Source: Campylobacterota bacterium (lineage in GTDB: Bacteria; Campylobacterota; Campylobacteria; Campylobacterales; Sulfurimonadaceae). From it: a stretch of 7,035 bases of DNA. Below are positions 1-6,752 of the stretch, in pieces. The position numbers and the translations under genes are program-made. The notes under the pieces were generated by a model that saw nothing but the letters and a program-made list of their open reading frames with translations, made no database searches and was not told the origin of the DNA. Every line of letters begins with the position of its first letter. The stretch's first letter is position 1. Where the stretch lies: positions 1-7,035 of the forward strand of contig JAADDU010000079.1 in the NCBI GenBank assembly GCA_013153755.1. The letters run 5' to 3'.

Positions 1-1502
1 TAGAAGTAGGTAAAGCTGGACCAACTATAAGAGGTTTAGCACCTATGTTTAAAGATGGTAGATATATAGGTTCTGTAGAGTTTATGCAAGGGTTTAACTC
101 TGTTGTAAAAGATGCAAAGAAGTCTATTTCCTCTTCTGTATTAGTTCTTTTAAATAAAGATAAAGAATCAACAGCATCACTGTTTAAGAGTGCAAATCAA
201 ACAAGAGTAGCAGGTCTATTAGTTGCTCAAAAAGATAATACTATAGATAGAAAATTTGTAGAAGAATTATCTAGCAAGAGTTTAAAAGAGTTAGAAAAAG
301 GGCTTTTTACACAAAATTATTTTGTTAGAACTATAGAACTTAAAGATTTTCATAATAAAGTGATAGGGTATGTAGTTGTTGGTAAAGATTTAGCTTTAGT
401 AAATAAGACATTAGAGATAAGTATGAACTCTTTGACGGTTCAGCTTATAGCAATGATGTTAGTTGATTTATCTGTGTTACTTATGATCATCTTTATCATA
501 AGCAGAATCATCAAAGCACCTTTAAATAAACTTATAGAAGTAGTAAAAGATTTGGCACAAGGGGAAGGTGACTTAACAAAAAGATTACCTATTAAAGCTC
601 ATGATGAATTAGGTGAGGTAAGTTTTTATGTAAATAATTTTATAGAAAAGATTCAAAATCTAGTTGAAAATGCTAAAGATACAGCAACTCAAACTTCAGA
701 TATAAGTGATTTAGTACTAGATAACTCTTCTACTCTAAATAAACTTTCAACTAAACAACTTGAAGTTGTTGAGAAGTCAAATATGTTAACAAGTGATGCT
801 AAAGATGAGCTTGATATATCTGAAGAATTAGCAAATAAAACTGCTCAAGATGTTCACAACAGTTTTGAAGTTCTTAGTAATTTAGAGAATATTAGTCATA
901 CAGTTATAGAGATGGTTAATGAAGATTCTCAAAAAGGTGAAGAACTTTCAGTTAAGATAAGCTCTCTAGCAAATCAAGCGCTAGATATAAAAAACATCTT
1001 AGAAATCATTAAAGATATAGCAGACCAAACAAACTTACTAGCCCTTAATGCAGCTATAGAAGCAGCAAGAGCAGGTGAGCATGGTAGAGGTTTTGCAGTT
1101 GTTGCTGATGAGGTTAGAAAACTAGCTGAAAAAACACAAAAAAGTATAAGTGAGATAGATGCAACAGTTATGGTTGTTGTTCAAAATGTACAAGATATAT
1201 CTGGTGAGATGAAAGAAAACAGTGAGAGTATAAACTCCCTTACAGATAAAACAAATGATATGTTAGAGATATTAAATATGTCAAAAAATGCTTCTCTTGC
1301 TACTATTGAAGCATCTAAAAATTCATCTAAAAAGACAGTAATCATAGGACATAAAGTAAAATCATTATTTGAATCTATGCAAAATACGTTAGAATCAACA
1401 AAACATACAGAAGAAGTTTCTCATAAACTAGCACAACTTGGTAAAGATTTAGAACATAGTGGACACAGACTTGCCGAGGTATTAAGTAGATTTAGAACTT
1501 AG
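1..1502 (+). CDS. Methyl-accepting chemotaxis protein, 5'-truncated by window edge
   Basis: Transmembrane chemoreceptor that would signal through CheW/CheA to the flagellar motor. The reading frame is open from base 3 with family-like residues ([14 protein letters not shown]) before the ATG at 45, so that ATG is internal and the true start lies outside the window. Numbering from the base-45 Met, the end of a periplasmic Cache-like sensor is visible ([11 protein letters not shown] near residues 7-17, continuing to about 125). A membrane helix spans about 131-156, a HAMP domain about 157-210 ([28 protein letters not shown]), and a long coiled-coil signalling domain runs to 485. The conserved hairpin tip lies at about 326-360 ([32 protein letters not shown]), with the turn near E345. 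Each arm is about 19-20 heptads, roughly the 40H class. The C-terminus (LSRFRT) has no NWETF-type CheR/CheB-binding pentapeptide. The ligand cannot be told. Family certain; double-Cache versus single-Cache is unresolved because the N-terminus is missing. Confidence 0.95.
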   Translation, partial: EVGKAGPTIRGLAPMFKDGRYIGSVEFMQGFNSVVKDAKKSISSSVLVLLNKDKESTASLFKSANQTRVAGLLVAQKDNTIDRKFVEELSSKSLKELEKGLFTQNYFVRTIELKDFHNKVIGYVVVGKDLALVNKTLEISMNSLTVQLIAMMLVDLSVLLMIIFIISRIIKAPLNKLIEVVKDLAQGEGDLTKRLPIKAHDELGEVSFYVNNFIEKIQNLVENAKDTATQTSDISDLVLDNSSTLNKLSTKQLEVVEKSNMLTSDAKDELDISEELANKTAQDVHNSFEVLSNLENISHTVIEMVNEDSQKGEELSVKISSLANQALDIKNILEIIKDIADQTNLLALNAAIEAARAGEHGRGFAVVADEVRKLAEKTQKSISEIDATVMVVVQNVQDISGEMKENSESINSLTDKTNDMLEILNMSKNASLATIEASKNSSKKTVIIGHKVKSLFESMQNTLESTKHTEEVSHKLAQLGKDLEHSGHRLAEVLSRFRT

Positions 1503-1507
1503 TTATG

Positions 1508-1533
1508 TAGTAGCAGTTTTAAAACTGCTACTA
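1508..1533. terminator. Perfect palindrome between convergent genes, probable bidirectional terminator
   Basis: A 26-bp perfect inverted repeat (half-site TAGTAGCAGTTTT) fills most of the 42-bp gap between the chemoreceptor stop (1502) and the thiG stop (1545, opposite strand). As RNA it would form a stem of about 9-11 bp around an A/U-rich centre. On the plus strand it is followed by an imperfect U-rich tail (AATTTTAGTTT). On the minus strand no good U-run follows. Position and symmetry suggest termination mainly of the chemoreceptor transcript, possibly of both. A regulatory operator is unlikely at a convergent 3' junction. Confidence 0.65.
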
Positions 1534-1544
1534 ATTTTAGTTTA

Positions 1545-2324
1545 TTAAAACTGTATCATCCCATCAACTGGACTAGATGCAGTAGCATAAGGTTTTTTTG
1601 GTATTCTACCAGATAAGTAACTCATTCTTCCTGCCATAACAGCATGTTTCATAGCTTCTGCCATCATTATAGGGTTTTGTGATTGTGCTATTGCCGTGTT
1701 TGTAAGTACACCCTCAGCACCAAGCTCCATCGCATAAGCAGCATCACTTGCACAACCTATACCTGCATCTACTATGACAGGAACATTTACAGCATCTTTT
1801 ATAAACACTACATTGTAAGGGTTTTGAACACCTAAACCACTACCTATCGGTGCAGCTAAAGGCATGATAGCATTAGCCCCTGCATCTTCGAGTCTTTTTG
1901 CCATGATTGGGTCATCTGAAGTGTAAGCCATGATAGTAAAACCATCTTTTGCCAAAACTTCACAAGCTTTTATAGTCTCAAGTACATCAGGGTATAGAGT
2001 TTTTTGAGTATCACCTATAACTTCTAACTTGATAAGGTCTATCCCTGTAGCTTCACGAGTAAGACGAAAAGTTGTTATAGCCTCTTCTGCTGTTACACAA
2101 CCAGCAGAGTTTGGTAAAAACTGCACATCAGTATCTGCAAAAGTATCTCTTAGATTCTCTTTGTCTGGGTCTGTTATGTTTAAACGGCGAACTGCAACTG
2201 TTATGAGTTTACTACCAGATGCAAGAGTCGCTTCTTTTGTCATCTCAAAAGAGTCATATTTACCACTACCAACTATGAGGCGAGAGCCAAGTTCATATTT
2301 TCCTATTTTTAAAATGTTGTCCAT
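1545..2324 (-). CDS. thiG: Thiazole synthase ThiG
   Basis: Cytoplasmic TIM-barrel enzyme of thiamine synthesis. It condenses 1-deoxy-D-xylulose 5-phosphate, dehydroglycine and ThiS-thiocarboxylate sulfur into the thiazole phosphate moiety. At 259 residues it is full family length. Recognisable motifs: [11 protein letters not shown] (13-23), TVAVRR (42-47), LPNSAGC (70-76), LIKLEVIGD (97-105) with K99 matching the lysine that forms the imine with the sugar substrate, [11 protein letters not shown] (155-165), DAGIG (187-191) and the phosphate-binding NTAIA region (209-213). The chosen ATG has an AGGA ribosome site (minus strand, 2332-2335) seven bases upstream. It lies 44 bp downstream of nnr on the same strand, so co-transcription is likely; a TATAAA in the gap could give it a second promoter. 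The usual partners thiS, thiF and thiH are not beside it in this window. Identification is firm. Confidence 0.97.
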   Translation of the reverse strand: MDNILKIGKYELGSRLIVGSGKYDSFEMTKEATLASGSKLITVAVRRLNITDPDKENLRDTFADTDVQFLPNSAGCVTAEEAITTFRLTREATGIDLIKLEVIGDTQKTLYPDVLETIKACEVLAKDGFTIMAYTSDDPIMAKRLEDAGANAIMPLAAPIGSGLGVQNPYNVVFIKDAVNVPVIVDAGIGCASDAAYAMELGAEGVLTNTAIAQSQNPIMMAEAMKHAVMAGRMSYLSGRIPKKPYATASSPVDGMIQF

Positions 2325-2350
2325 AGATTTTTCCTATTTTTGATTACAGA

Positions 2351-2356
2351 TTTATA
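2351..2356 (-). promoter_or_regulatory. Possible internal -10 box for thiG
   Basis: The minus strand reads TATAAA here, inside the nnr-thiG gap. A start site about seven bases downstream (near 2344) would leave a leader of about 20 nt that includes the AGGA ribosome site of thiG. No TTGACA-like -35 is seen, but Campylobacterota promoters often lack one. In DNA this AT-rich such a hexamer can occur by chance, so this is only a candidate. Confidence 0.3.
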
Positions 2357-2364
2357 GCATAAGC

Positions 2365-2393
2365 AATCTTAGAGATTACATATTTCTAAGATT
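2365..2393 (-). repeat. Inverted repeat spanning the nnr stop codon
   Basis: A perfect 9-bp inverted repeat (AATCTTAGA and its complement, at 2365-2373 and 2385-2393) flanks an 11-nt loop, and its downstream arm contains the nnr stop codon. The stem has only two G-C pairs and no U-run follows on the minus strand, so it is a poor intrinsic terminator. It could be an RNA-processing or 3'-stabilising hairpin between the two cistrons, or chance. Confidence 0.35.
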
Positions 2394-3730
2394 AAATCTT
2401 CAGGTGTAAGTGAAAAGTTAGCACCTTTATACTTAAGTGAAAGTTTTGCATGCGCTAGTGAAGCATGTATAGCACTATCTAATGCAGTATATCCTTGAGC
2501 TAGTAAAGCACCTATAAGACCGCTAAGAACATCTCCACTACCACCTTTTGCAAGGCTTGAAGTACCATGTGGGTTTATATAAAACTCTTTATCTTTAGCT
2601 ATGATAACATTGGAGCCTTTTAGCATAAGTACTGCATCTGGAAAGTTAGTTGTAAATATCTCCACATATTTAAAACGCTCTTTTTGTAGTGCATCTACTG
2701 TTATATCTGCTAGTTTAGTATTTTTTAAAAGTGTTACAAACTCTTTTGGATGTGGTGTTAAAACTATGTTTTTTCTTTTTAGTACATTTTTTAGTATGGG
2801 TTTAGCAAATATATCTGCATCTAGTATGAGTGGAAGAGTGTTATCTAAAAATATATCTAACTCTTTATCACTAAACTCATCTCCTAAACCCATACCAAGA
2901 GCTAATGCAGTTGTATTTGAGGGTAGTGTATGTGAATACATTATGGAGTATGGTAAAAGTTGGTTTTCATACCCCACAAGTGTAACTAAACCACATCCAA
3001 ACCTCAAAGCACTCATAGCACTTAATATACTTGCACCAGATTTTTCCCCACATGCTAAAGCTAGATGCCCAAAACTTCCTTTGTGTGTATCTTTTTTATC
3101 TCTAAATGGTAAGTTTAAATCATCTAAATCAAGTAGATGCCATGAGCTAGTTGTTTCATAAACCTCTCTACTAACTCCAAGATTTAAAACTTTTATCTCT
3201 CCCACTCTATCTTTTATCGCATCTAAAAACAAAACTTTCTTTAAAGCACCCATAGTTAGTGTTATATCTGCAAAGAAACCATTAGATGGGATATCACAAG
3301 CTATTTTATAAGCATCTGTGTTGTTTAGCCTTTGTATAATCTCTTTTATCTCTGCACTAAATTCGCCTTTAAATCCTGTTCCAACCACTGCATCTACTAT
3401 GATATCTGCATCTTGTATGTAATTTGTTTGTTTAACACCTATGGCATCTGCTCTATTTGCTTGGAGTATTGCCATGTCAGATTTTGGAGCTTTTACATAA
3501 AAGATACTTACATCATAATCCCCATGAAGTTGTCTCGCACAAGCTATACCATCTGCACCATTGTTTCCACTTCCACAAAGTATGATGATTTTAGAGCCTT
3601 TTGCAAACTTGTCTTTTATGTAAGAACTTATACCATTAGATGCATTCTCCATCAAAATATCTTCACTAAGTCCAAACTCTTCATAACACCTTTTATCTAA
3701 GGTTGCCACCTCGTCAAATAACTTTTGCAT
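2369..3730 (-). CDS. nnr: Bifunctional NAD(P)HX epimerase / ADP-dependent NAD(P)HX dehydratase
   Basis: Metabolite-repair enzyme that returns hydrated NADH/NADPH (NADHX, NADPHX) to the active form. The N-terminal YjeF_N half (about 1-205) epimerises R and S forms. The C-terminal ribokinase-like half (about 215-450) dehydrates the S form with ADP. N-terminal motifs: GSGNNGADG (53-61; many relatives have GNNGGDG) and DAVVGTGFKGEF (113-124). C-terminal motifs: HKGSFGHLALACG (216-228), LALGMGLG (276-283), LILDADIFAKP (301-311), VLTPHPKEF (323-331), MLKGSNVIIA (369-378) and KGGSGDVLSG (395-404), with D400 the expected catalytic Asp. At 453 residues it is shorter than the roughly 515 of the E. coli enzyme. 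Part of the difference is a contracted loop: relatives' DIPSGxD plus about ten more residues is here DIPSNGFFAD (146-155). The start is supported by AAGGAG six bases upstream (3737-3742, minus strand). First gene of a likely nnr-thiG operon. Confidence 0.93.
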   Translation of the reverse strand: MQKLFDEVATLDKRCYEEFGLSEDILMENASNGISSYIKDKFAKGSKIIILCGSGNNGADGIACARQLHGDYDVSIFYVKAPKSDMAILQANRADAIGVKQTNYIQDADIIVDAVVGTGFKGEFSAEIKEIIQRLNNTDAYKIACDIPSNGFFADITLTMGALKKVLFLDAIKDRVGEIKVLNLGVSREVYETTSSWHLLDLDDLNLPFRDKKDTHKGSFGHLALACGEKSGASILSAMSALRFGCGLVTLVGYENQLLPYSIMYSHTLPSNTTALALGMGLGDEFSDKELDIFLDNTLPLILDADIFAKPILKNVLKRKNIVLTPHPKEFVTLLKNTKLADITVDALQKERFKYVEIFTTNFPDAVLMLKGSNVIIAKDKEFYINPHGTSSLAKGGSGDVLSGLIGALLAQGYTALDSAIHASLAHAKLSLKYKGANFSLTPEDLILEICNL

Positions 3731-3757
3731 CTTAAACTCCTTTATAAAGACAAAAAC

Positions 3758-3771
3758 GATATAATAACACT
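3758..3771 (+). promoter_or_regulatory. Promoter -10 of the kdsD-rluB-rarA unit, possibly leaderless
   Basis: GATATAAT at 3758-3765 holds a perfect TATAAT (3760-3765) and matches the extended -10 form reported for Campylobacterota (gnTAnaAT). Six to seven bases downstream, where transcription would begin, lies the ATG of kdsD (3772). No Shine-Dalgarno is seen between the -10 and the ATG (only AACACT). The simplest reading is a leaderless or nearly leaderless transcript. The -35 region would fall inside the 5' end of the divergent nnr gene and shows no clear consensus. Confidence 0.6.
3761..3768 (-). promoter_or_regulatory. Promoter -10 of the nnr-thiG unit, overlapping the opposite -10
   Basis: On the minus strand this reads GTTATTAT, a near match to gnTAnaAT. 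It shares five bases with the plus-strand TATAAT of kdsD. Transcription would start near 3754, giving a leader of about 24 nt that carries the AAGGAG ribosome site of nnr. With only 41 bp between the two start codons, both promoters must be packed here, and RNA polymerase could bind in only one direction at a time. Confidence 0.5.
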
Positions 3772-4734
3772 ATGAATTACAAAACAATAGCACAAGAAAC
3801 TTTAAATATCGAAGCACAAACACTTTTAGATGCATCAAAAAATATAGATGATACTTTTAATAAAGCTGTTGAGATGATACTCTCTTGTAAAGGTAAACTT
3901 ATAATTACAGGAGTTGGTAAAAGTGGACTTATAGGGGCTAAAATGGCTGCTACTTTTGCATCTACTGGAACACCTAGTTTTTTTCTACATCCAACTGAAG
4001 CACTTCATGGTGATTTGGGGATGATTAGTAAAGATGATGTTGTTGTAGCGATTAGTTATAGTGGAGAGAGTGAAGAACTTAGCTCGATTTTGCCACATAT
4101 AAAAAGGTTTAAAACTCCACTAATCGGAATGACACGAGATAGAGCTTCAACTCTTGGAAGATTTAGTGACTTAGTTATAGATGTAGTTGTAAAAAAAGAG
4201 GCTTGTCCACTAGATATTGCACCAACGAGTTCAACAACTCTTACTTTAGCTTTAGGAGATGCACTTGCTGTATCTCTTATGAAAGCAAGGGATTTTAAAA
4301 AGAGTGATTTTGCTTCTTTTCATCCTGGTGGGGCATTGGGTAAAAAACTTTTTATAAAGGTAAGTGATTTGATGCAAAAAGATTCACTTCCTATAGTAAA
4401 AGATAACACTAAAGTAAAAGATGCGATACTTAAGATAAGTGAAGGGCGTTTAGGGACAGTTTTAGTCATAGATGCAGAGCAAAAACTTATAGCTTTAGTA
4501 AGTGATGGAGATATTCGTCGTGCACTTTTACAAGAAGATTTTTCACTTGAAGATGATGTTTTAAAATATGCAACTAAAAATCCTAAAACGATAGATGATG
4601 AAAATCTACTCGCAAGTGAAGCTCTTGTTATGATAGAGAGTATGAAAATTCAGCTCTTAGTAGTGACAGATAAAGATAAAAATATAAAAGGCGTACTACA
4701 TATACATACGCTTATAGAAAAAGGTATATCATAA
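3772..4734 (+). CDS. kdsD: D-arabinose 5-phosphate isomerase, KdsD/KpsF/GutQ family
   Basis: Cytoplasmic aldose-ketose isomerase that converts D-ribulose 5-phosphate to D-arabinose 5-phosphate, the first committed step to Kdo, the inner-core LPS sugar. The 320 residues are typical length: a SIS domain (about 35-185) followed by two CBS domains (about 195-250 and 258-318). Motifs: GVGKSG (47-52), HPTEALHGDLG (73-83), SYSGESEE (95-102), EACPLDIAPTSSTT (143-156), FHPGGALGK (183-191) and the CBS1 end VSDGDIRR (243-250). K50, E102, E143 and H184 align by spacing with the catalytic set of E. coli KdsD (K59, E111, E152, H193). The ATG is the natural family start but has no visible ribosome site and sits just after a TATAAT box. 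It is followed after one base by rluB, so it heads a compact operon. No capsule or LPS gene is adjacent, so a general Kdo role is more likely than a capsule-specific KpsF, though that is inference. Confidence 0.95.
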   Translation: MNYKTIAQETLNIEAQTLLDASKNIDDTFNKAVEMILSCKGKLIITGVGKSGLIGAKMAATFASTGTPSFFLHPTEALHGDLGMISKDDVVVAISYSGESEELSSILPHIKRFKTPLIGMTRDRASTLGRFSDLVIDVVVKKEACPLDIAPTSSTTLTLALGDALAVSLMKARDFKKSDFASFHPGGALGKKLFIKVSDLMQKDSLPIVKDNTKVKDAILKISEGRLGTVLVIDAEQKLIALVSDGDIRRALLQEDFSLEDDVLKYATKNPKTIDDENLLASEALVMIESMKIQLLVVTDKDKNIKGVLHIHTLIEKGIS

Positions 4735-4735
4735 A

Positions 4736-5521
4736 ATGATGAGATTAAACAAATACATAGCACACCACTCAAGCTACTCACGAAGAGAAGCAGATAAAGC
4801 TATCCAAGATGGATATGTTAGAGTTGATGGAGAGATACAAGATAACCCAGCTACACAAGTAGATGAAAAAGAGGTTATAGTTTATGTAAGTGGTAAACAA
4901 GTAACACCAAGAGATAAATACACAGTTATAGTTTATAACAAACCAAAAGGGGAGTTAGTAACAAAAAGTGACCCAAGAGGTAGAAAAACTATATATGATT
5001 CACTAGATAAAAAGTATAAACATTTTATCCCTGTTGGAAGACTTGACTTTTTAACAGAGGGAGTTTTACTTTTAACAGATGCTTCTAAAGTTGCAACGGC
5101 TCTTATGAACTCTGGTTTAGAGCGTATCTATAAAGTAAAAATTAAAGGGGAGATAACTTCTGAGATGGAAGCATCTATGTTAAATGGTTTAGAGCTTGAA
5201 GATGCAACTGCTGGTGGACACTCCCACTCTAATGTTACAAGTATGACTTTTGCTCCTTTTTTAGGTTACAAAATCCAAAAAAATGAAAAAAACTACTCTA
5301 TACTAAAGATAGCTATCTCAGAGGGTAAAAACAGAGAGATTAGACGCTTTTTTGCTCATTTTGGAACAGATGTAGCAGACCTAAAAAGAATCTCTTTTGC
5401 AGAAGTTGAACTAAATAACCTACCTACTGGTAAAACAAGATATCTAACTAGAAGTGAATACTCAGCTTTATATACATTTTTAAAAGAGAGTGAGAAAAAA
5501 GACAGAGAAAGAGCTAAGTAA
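4736..5521 (+). CDS. rluB: RluB/RsuA-family 23S rRNA pseudouridine synthase
   Basis: Converts a specific uridine of large-subunit rRNA to pseudouridine; in RluB this is U2605 of 23S rRNA. An N-terminal S4 RNA-binding domain (about 1-48; RLNKYIAHHSSYSRREAD, GYVRVDGE) precedes the catalytic domain: VYNKPKGELVT (66-76), SDPRGRKTIYD (78-88), GRLDFLTEGVLLLTDA (101-116) with catalytic D104, GKNREIRRFFAHFG (197-210) and LNNLPTGKTRYL (226-237). The DPRGR segment favours RluB over RsuA or RluE/F. A long strand-loop with GGHSHS (160-165) and a charged tail (ESEKKDRERAK) complete the 261 residues. Two consecutive ATGs (4736 and 4739) could start it. The only ribosome-site-like sequence, AAGG at 4721-4724, is 11 bases before the first, and MRLNKY from the second is the commoner family beginning. 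One base separates it from kdsD, so translational coupling is likely. Family certain; exact target uridine inferred. Confidence 0.93.
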   Translation: MMRLNKYIAHHSSYSRREADKAIQDGYVRVDGEIQDNPATQVDEKEVIVYVSGKQVTPRDKYTVIVYNKPKGELVTKSDPRGRKTIYDSLDKKYKHFIPVGRLDFLTEGVLLLTDASKVATALMNSGLERIYKVKIKGEITSEMEASMLNGLELEDATAGGHSHSNVTSMTFAPFLGYKIQKNEKNYSILKIAISEGKNREIRRFFAHFGTDVADLKRISFAEVELNNLPTGKTRYLTRSEYSALYTFLKESEKKDRERAK

Positions 5522-5522
5522 G

Positions 5523-6698
5523 TTGGACTTTACATACCATTTAAGACCAAAAAACTTTGATGATGTTGTGGGACAAGAGCATCTAAGTGCTTTAGATGCA
5601 CCACTTAGAATCTTGTGTGAAAAACAACTACTAGGTCATAGTTTTTTGTATGGTCCTGCTGGAGTTGGTAAGACATCTTTAGCTAAAATCATCGCATCTA
5701 CTATGCAACTCCCTTTTTATGAGCTTAATGCTACCTCTTTAAAGATTGAAGAGCTTAGAGCGATATTTAAACAACATAAAAATACTTTACAAAAACCACT
5801 TATATTTATAGATGAAGTTCATAGGCTTTCTAAAAATCAACAAGAAGTTTTATTACCTGTTATGGAAAATAACTCTGTTTTGATTGTTGGAGCATCTACT
5901 CAAAACCCTTTTTACTCACTTACAAGTGCTATCCGTTCTCGCTCACAACTCTTTGAGTTAAAACATATATCAAAAAAAGCACTGCATCTACTTTTAAAAA
6001 GAGCTTTAGATGGCTCAAACATAGAGTGCGATTTAGATGCGATGGAGTATCTAGTTTACAGTAGTAGTGGAGATGCAAGAGCAATGTTAAAGTTTTTGGA
6101 GTTTGCATCAAATGTAAATACTCACATAGACTTAAAACTCTTAAAGTCATTAAGACCTAATGCTCTTAGTGGTGGGAGTAGTGAGTCTGGAATCCATTAT
6201 GATTTAACAAGTGCTTTGATTAAATCTATGAGGGGTTCAGATATGGATGCTTCTATCTACTATTTAGCAAGGCTTATAGATGGTGGAGAGAGTGCTGATT
6301 TTATAGCTAGACGACTCGTAATCTTTGCAAGTGAAGATGTAGGTAATGCAAACCCTCAAGCATTAACACTAACAACATCAACACTCACAAGTGTTTCTAA
6401 GATAGGCTTTCCAGAAGCTAGAATCATCTTAGCTCAAGCAGTAGTTTATCTATGTGGGTCTCCAAAATCAAACACTTCTTATCTTGCTATAAACAAAGCA
6501 CTAAAAACTCTAAAAGATGGAGTTATGCTCGATATTCCTAAAAATATAACACAAGATAATGAGGGCTATCTTTATCCACATGATTTTGGTGGATATGTAA
6601 AACAGAAGTATTTGCAAAAGCCGTTAAAGTTTGTTGAGTTAAAAGAGATAGGTTATGAAAAGAAGATAAAAGAGTGGTTAAACTTTATAAAGTATTAA
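5523..6698 (+). CDS. rarA: Replication-associated recombination protein RarA (MgsA), AAA+ ATPase
   Basis: AAA+ ATPase related to clamp loaders and RuvB that acts at stalled replication forks and single-stranded gaps, interacting with SSB in studied species. Numbering from the TTG at 5523 (391 residues): LRPKNFDDVVGQEHL (7-21), Walker A GPAGVGKTS (44-52), Walker B LIFIDEVHR (93-101), sensor 1 GASTQNP (123-129), arginine-finger region AIRSRSQLFEL (136-146), sensor 2 SGDARAML (172-179). The MgsA C-terminal domain begins at HYDLTSALIKSMRGSD (205-220) and includes GGESADFIARR and ASEDVGNANPQAL (249-261); YLYPHDFGGYVKQKYL lies near the end. The frame also allows a GTG at 5490, 11 codons earlier, overlapping rluB by 32 bp. 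TTG is preferred because GAGAAAGAG (5505-5513) lies nine bases before it, while GTG has purines only immediately against it. Either way it is coupled to rluB. Function firm, start uncertain. Confidence 0.93.
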   Translation: MDFTYHLRPKNFDDVVGQEHLSALDAPLRILCEKQLLGHSFLYGPAGVGKTSLAKIIASTMQLPFYELNATSLKIEELRAIFKQHKNTLQKPLIFIDEVHRLSKNQQEVLLPVMENNSVLIVGASTQNPFYSLTSAIRSRSQLFELKHISKKALHLLLKRALDGSNIECDLDAMEYLVYSSSGDARAMLKFLEFASNVNTHIDLKLLKSLRPNALSGGSSESGIHYDLTSALIKSMRGSDMDASIYYLARLIDGGESADFIARRLVIFASEDVGNANPQALTLTTSTLTSVSKIGFPEARIILAQAVVYLCGSPKSNTSYLAINKALKTLKDGVMLDIPKNITQDNEGYLYPHDFGGYVKQKYLQKPLKFVELKEIGYEKKIKEWLNFIKY

Positions 6699-6752
6699 TT
6701 AAAATAACTATACACTATCTTTAAAGTAAGATTATATTATAGGAAGTGATTA
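6699..6752 (+). promoter_or_regulatory. Gap holding the probable response-regulator promoter and ribosome site
   Basis: These 54 AT-rich bases separate rarA from the response regulator. AGGAAG at 6741-6746 is a good ribosome site, six bases before the ATG. TATACA at 6709-6714 is the -10 candidate best placed to leave that site in the transcript. TATATT at 6733-6738 would start transcription inside the ribosome site and so is less likely. No hairpin with a U-run ends the rarA operon, so read-through from rarA is possible. Confidence 0.35.

Noticed and set aside
45..47. ATG at 45 as the start of the chemotaxis protein
   Set aside because: The same frame is open back to the window edge and encodes Cache-domain-like residues just before it; a start there would cut through the sensor domain and has no ribosome site.
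2029..2343. Plus-strand open frame opposite thiG
   Set aside because: It lies wholly antisense to the highly conserved thiG region and its leader, and its product resembles no known family; it is a shadow of the coding strand.
2601..3161. Plus-strand open frame of 186 codons opposite nnr
   Set aside because: Antisense to the conserved dehydratase domain; serine-rich, low-information translation typical of a shadow frame.
3332..3700. Plus-strand open frame of 122 codons opposite the nnr N-terminus
   Set aside because: Its Cys/Tyr/Ile-rich translation mirrors the opposite strand's codons and it has no convincing ribosome site or family match.
4381..4731. CBS domains of KdsD as evidence for a separate regulatory or IMP dehydrogenase-like protein
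   Set aside because: The SIS plus two-CBS arrangement is the normal architecture of the KdsD/KpsF/GutQ family and the frame is continuous.
5929..6150. Minus-strand open frame inside rarA
   Set aside because: Antisense to the conserved AAA+ sensor region of rarA; leucine-rich shadow translation.
6733..6738. TATATT as the response-regulator -10
   Set aside because: Transcription would begin at about 6745, inside the AGGAAG ribosome site, which would waste a well-placed Shine-Dalgarno.
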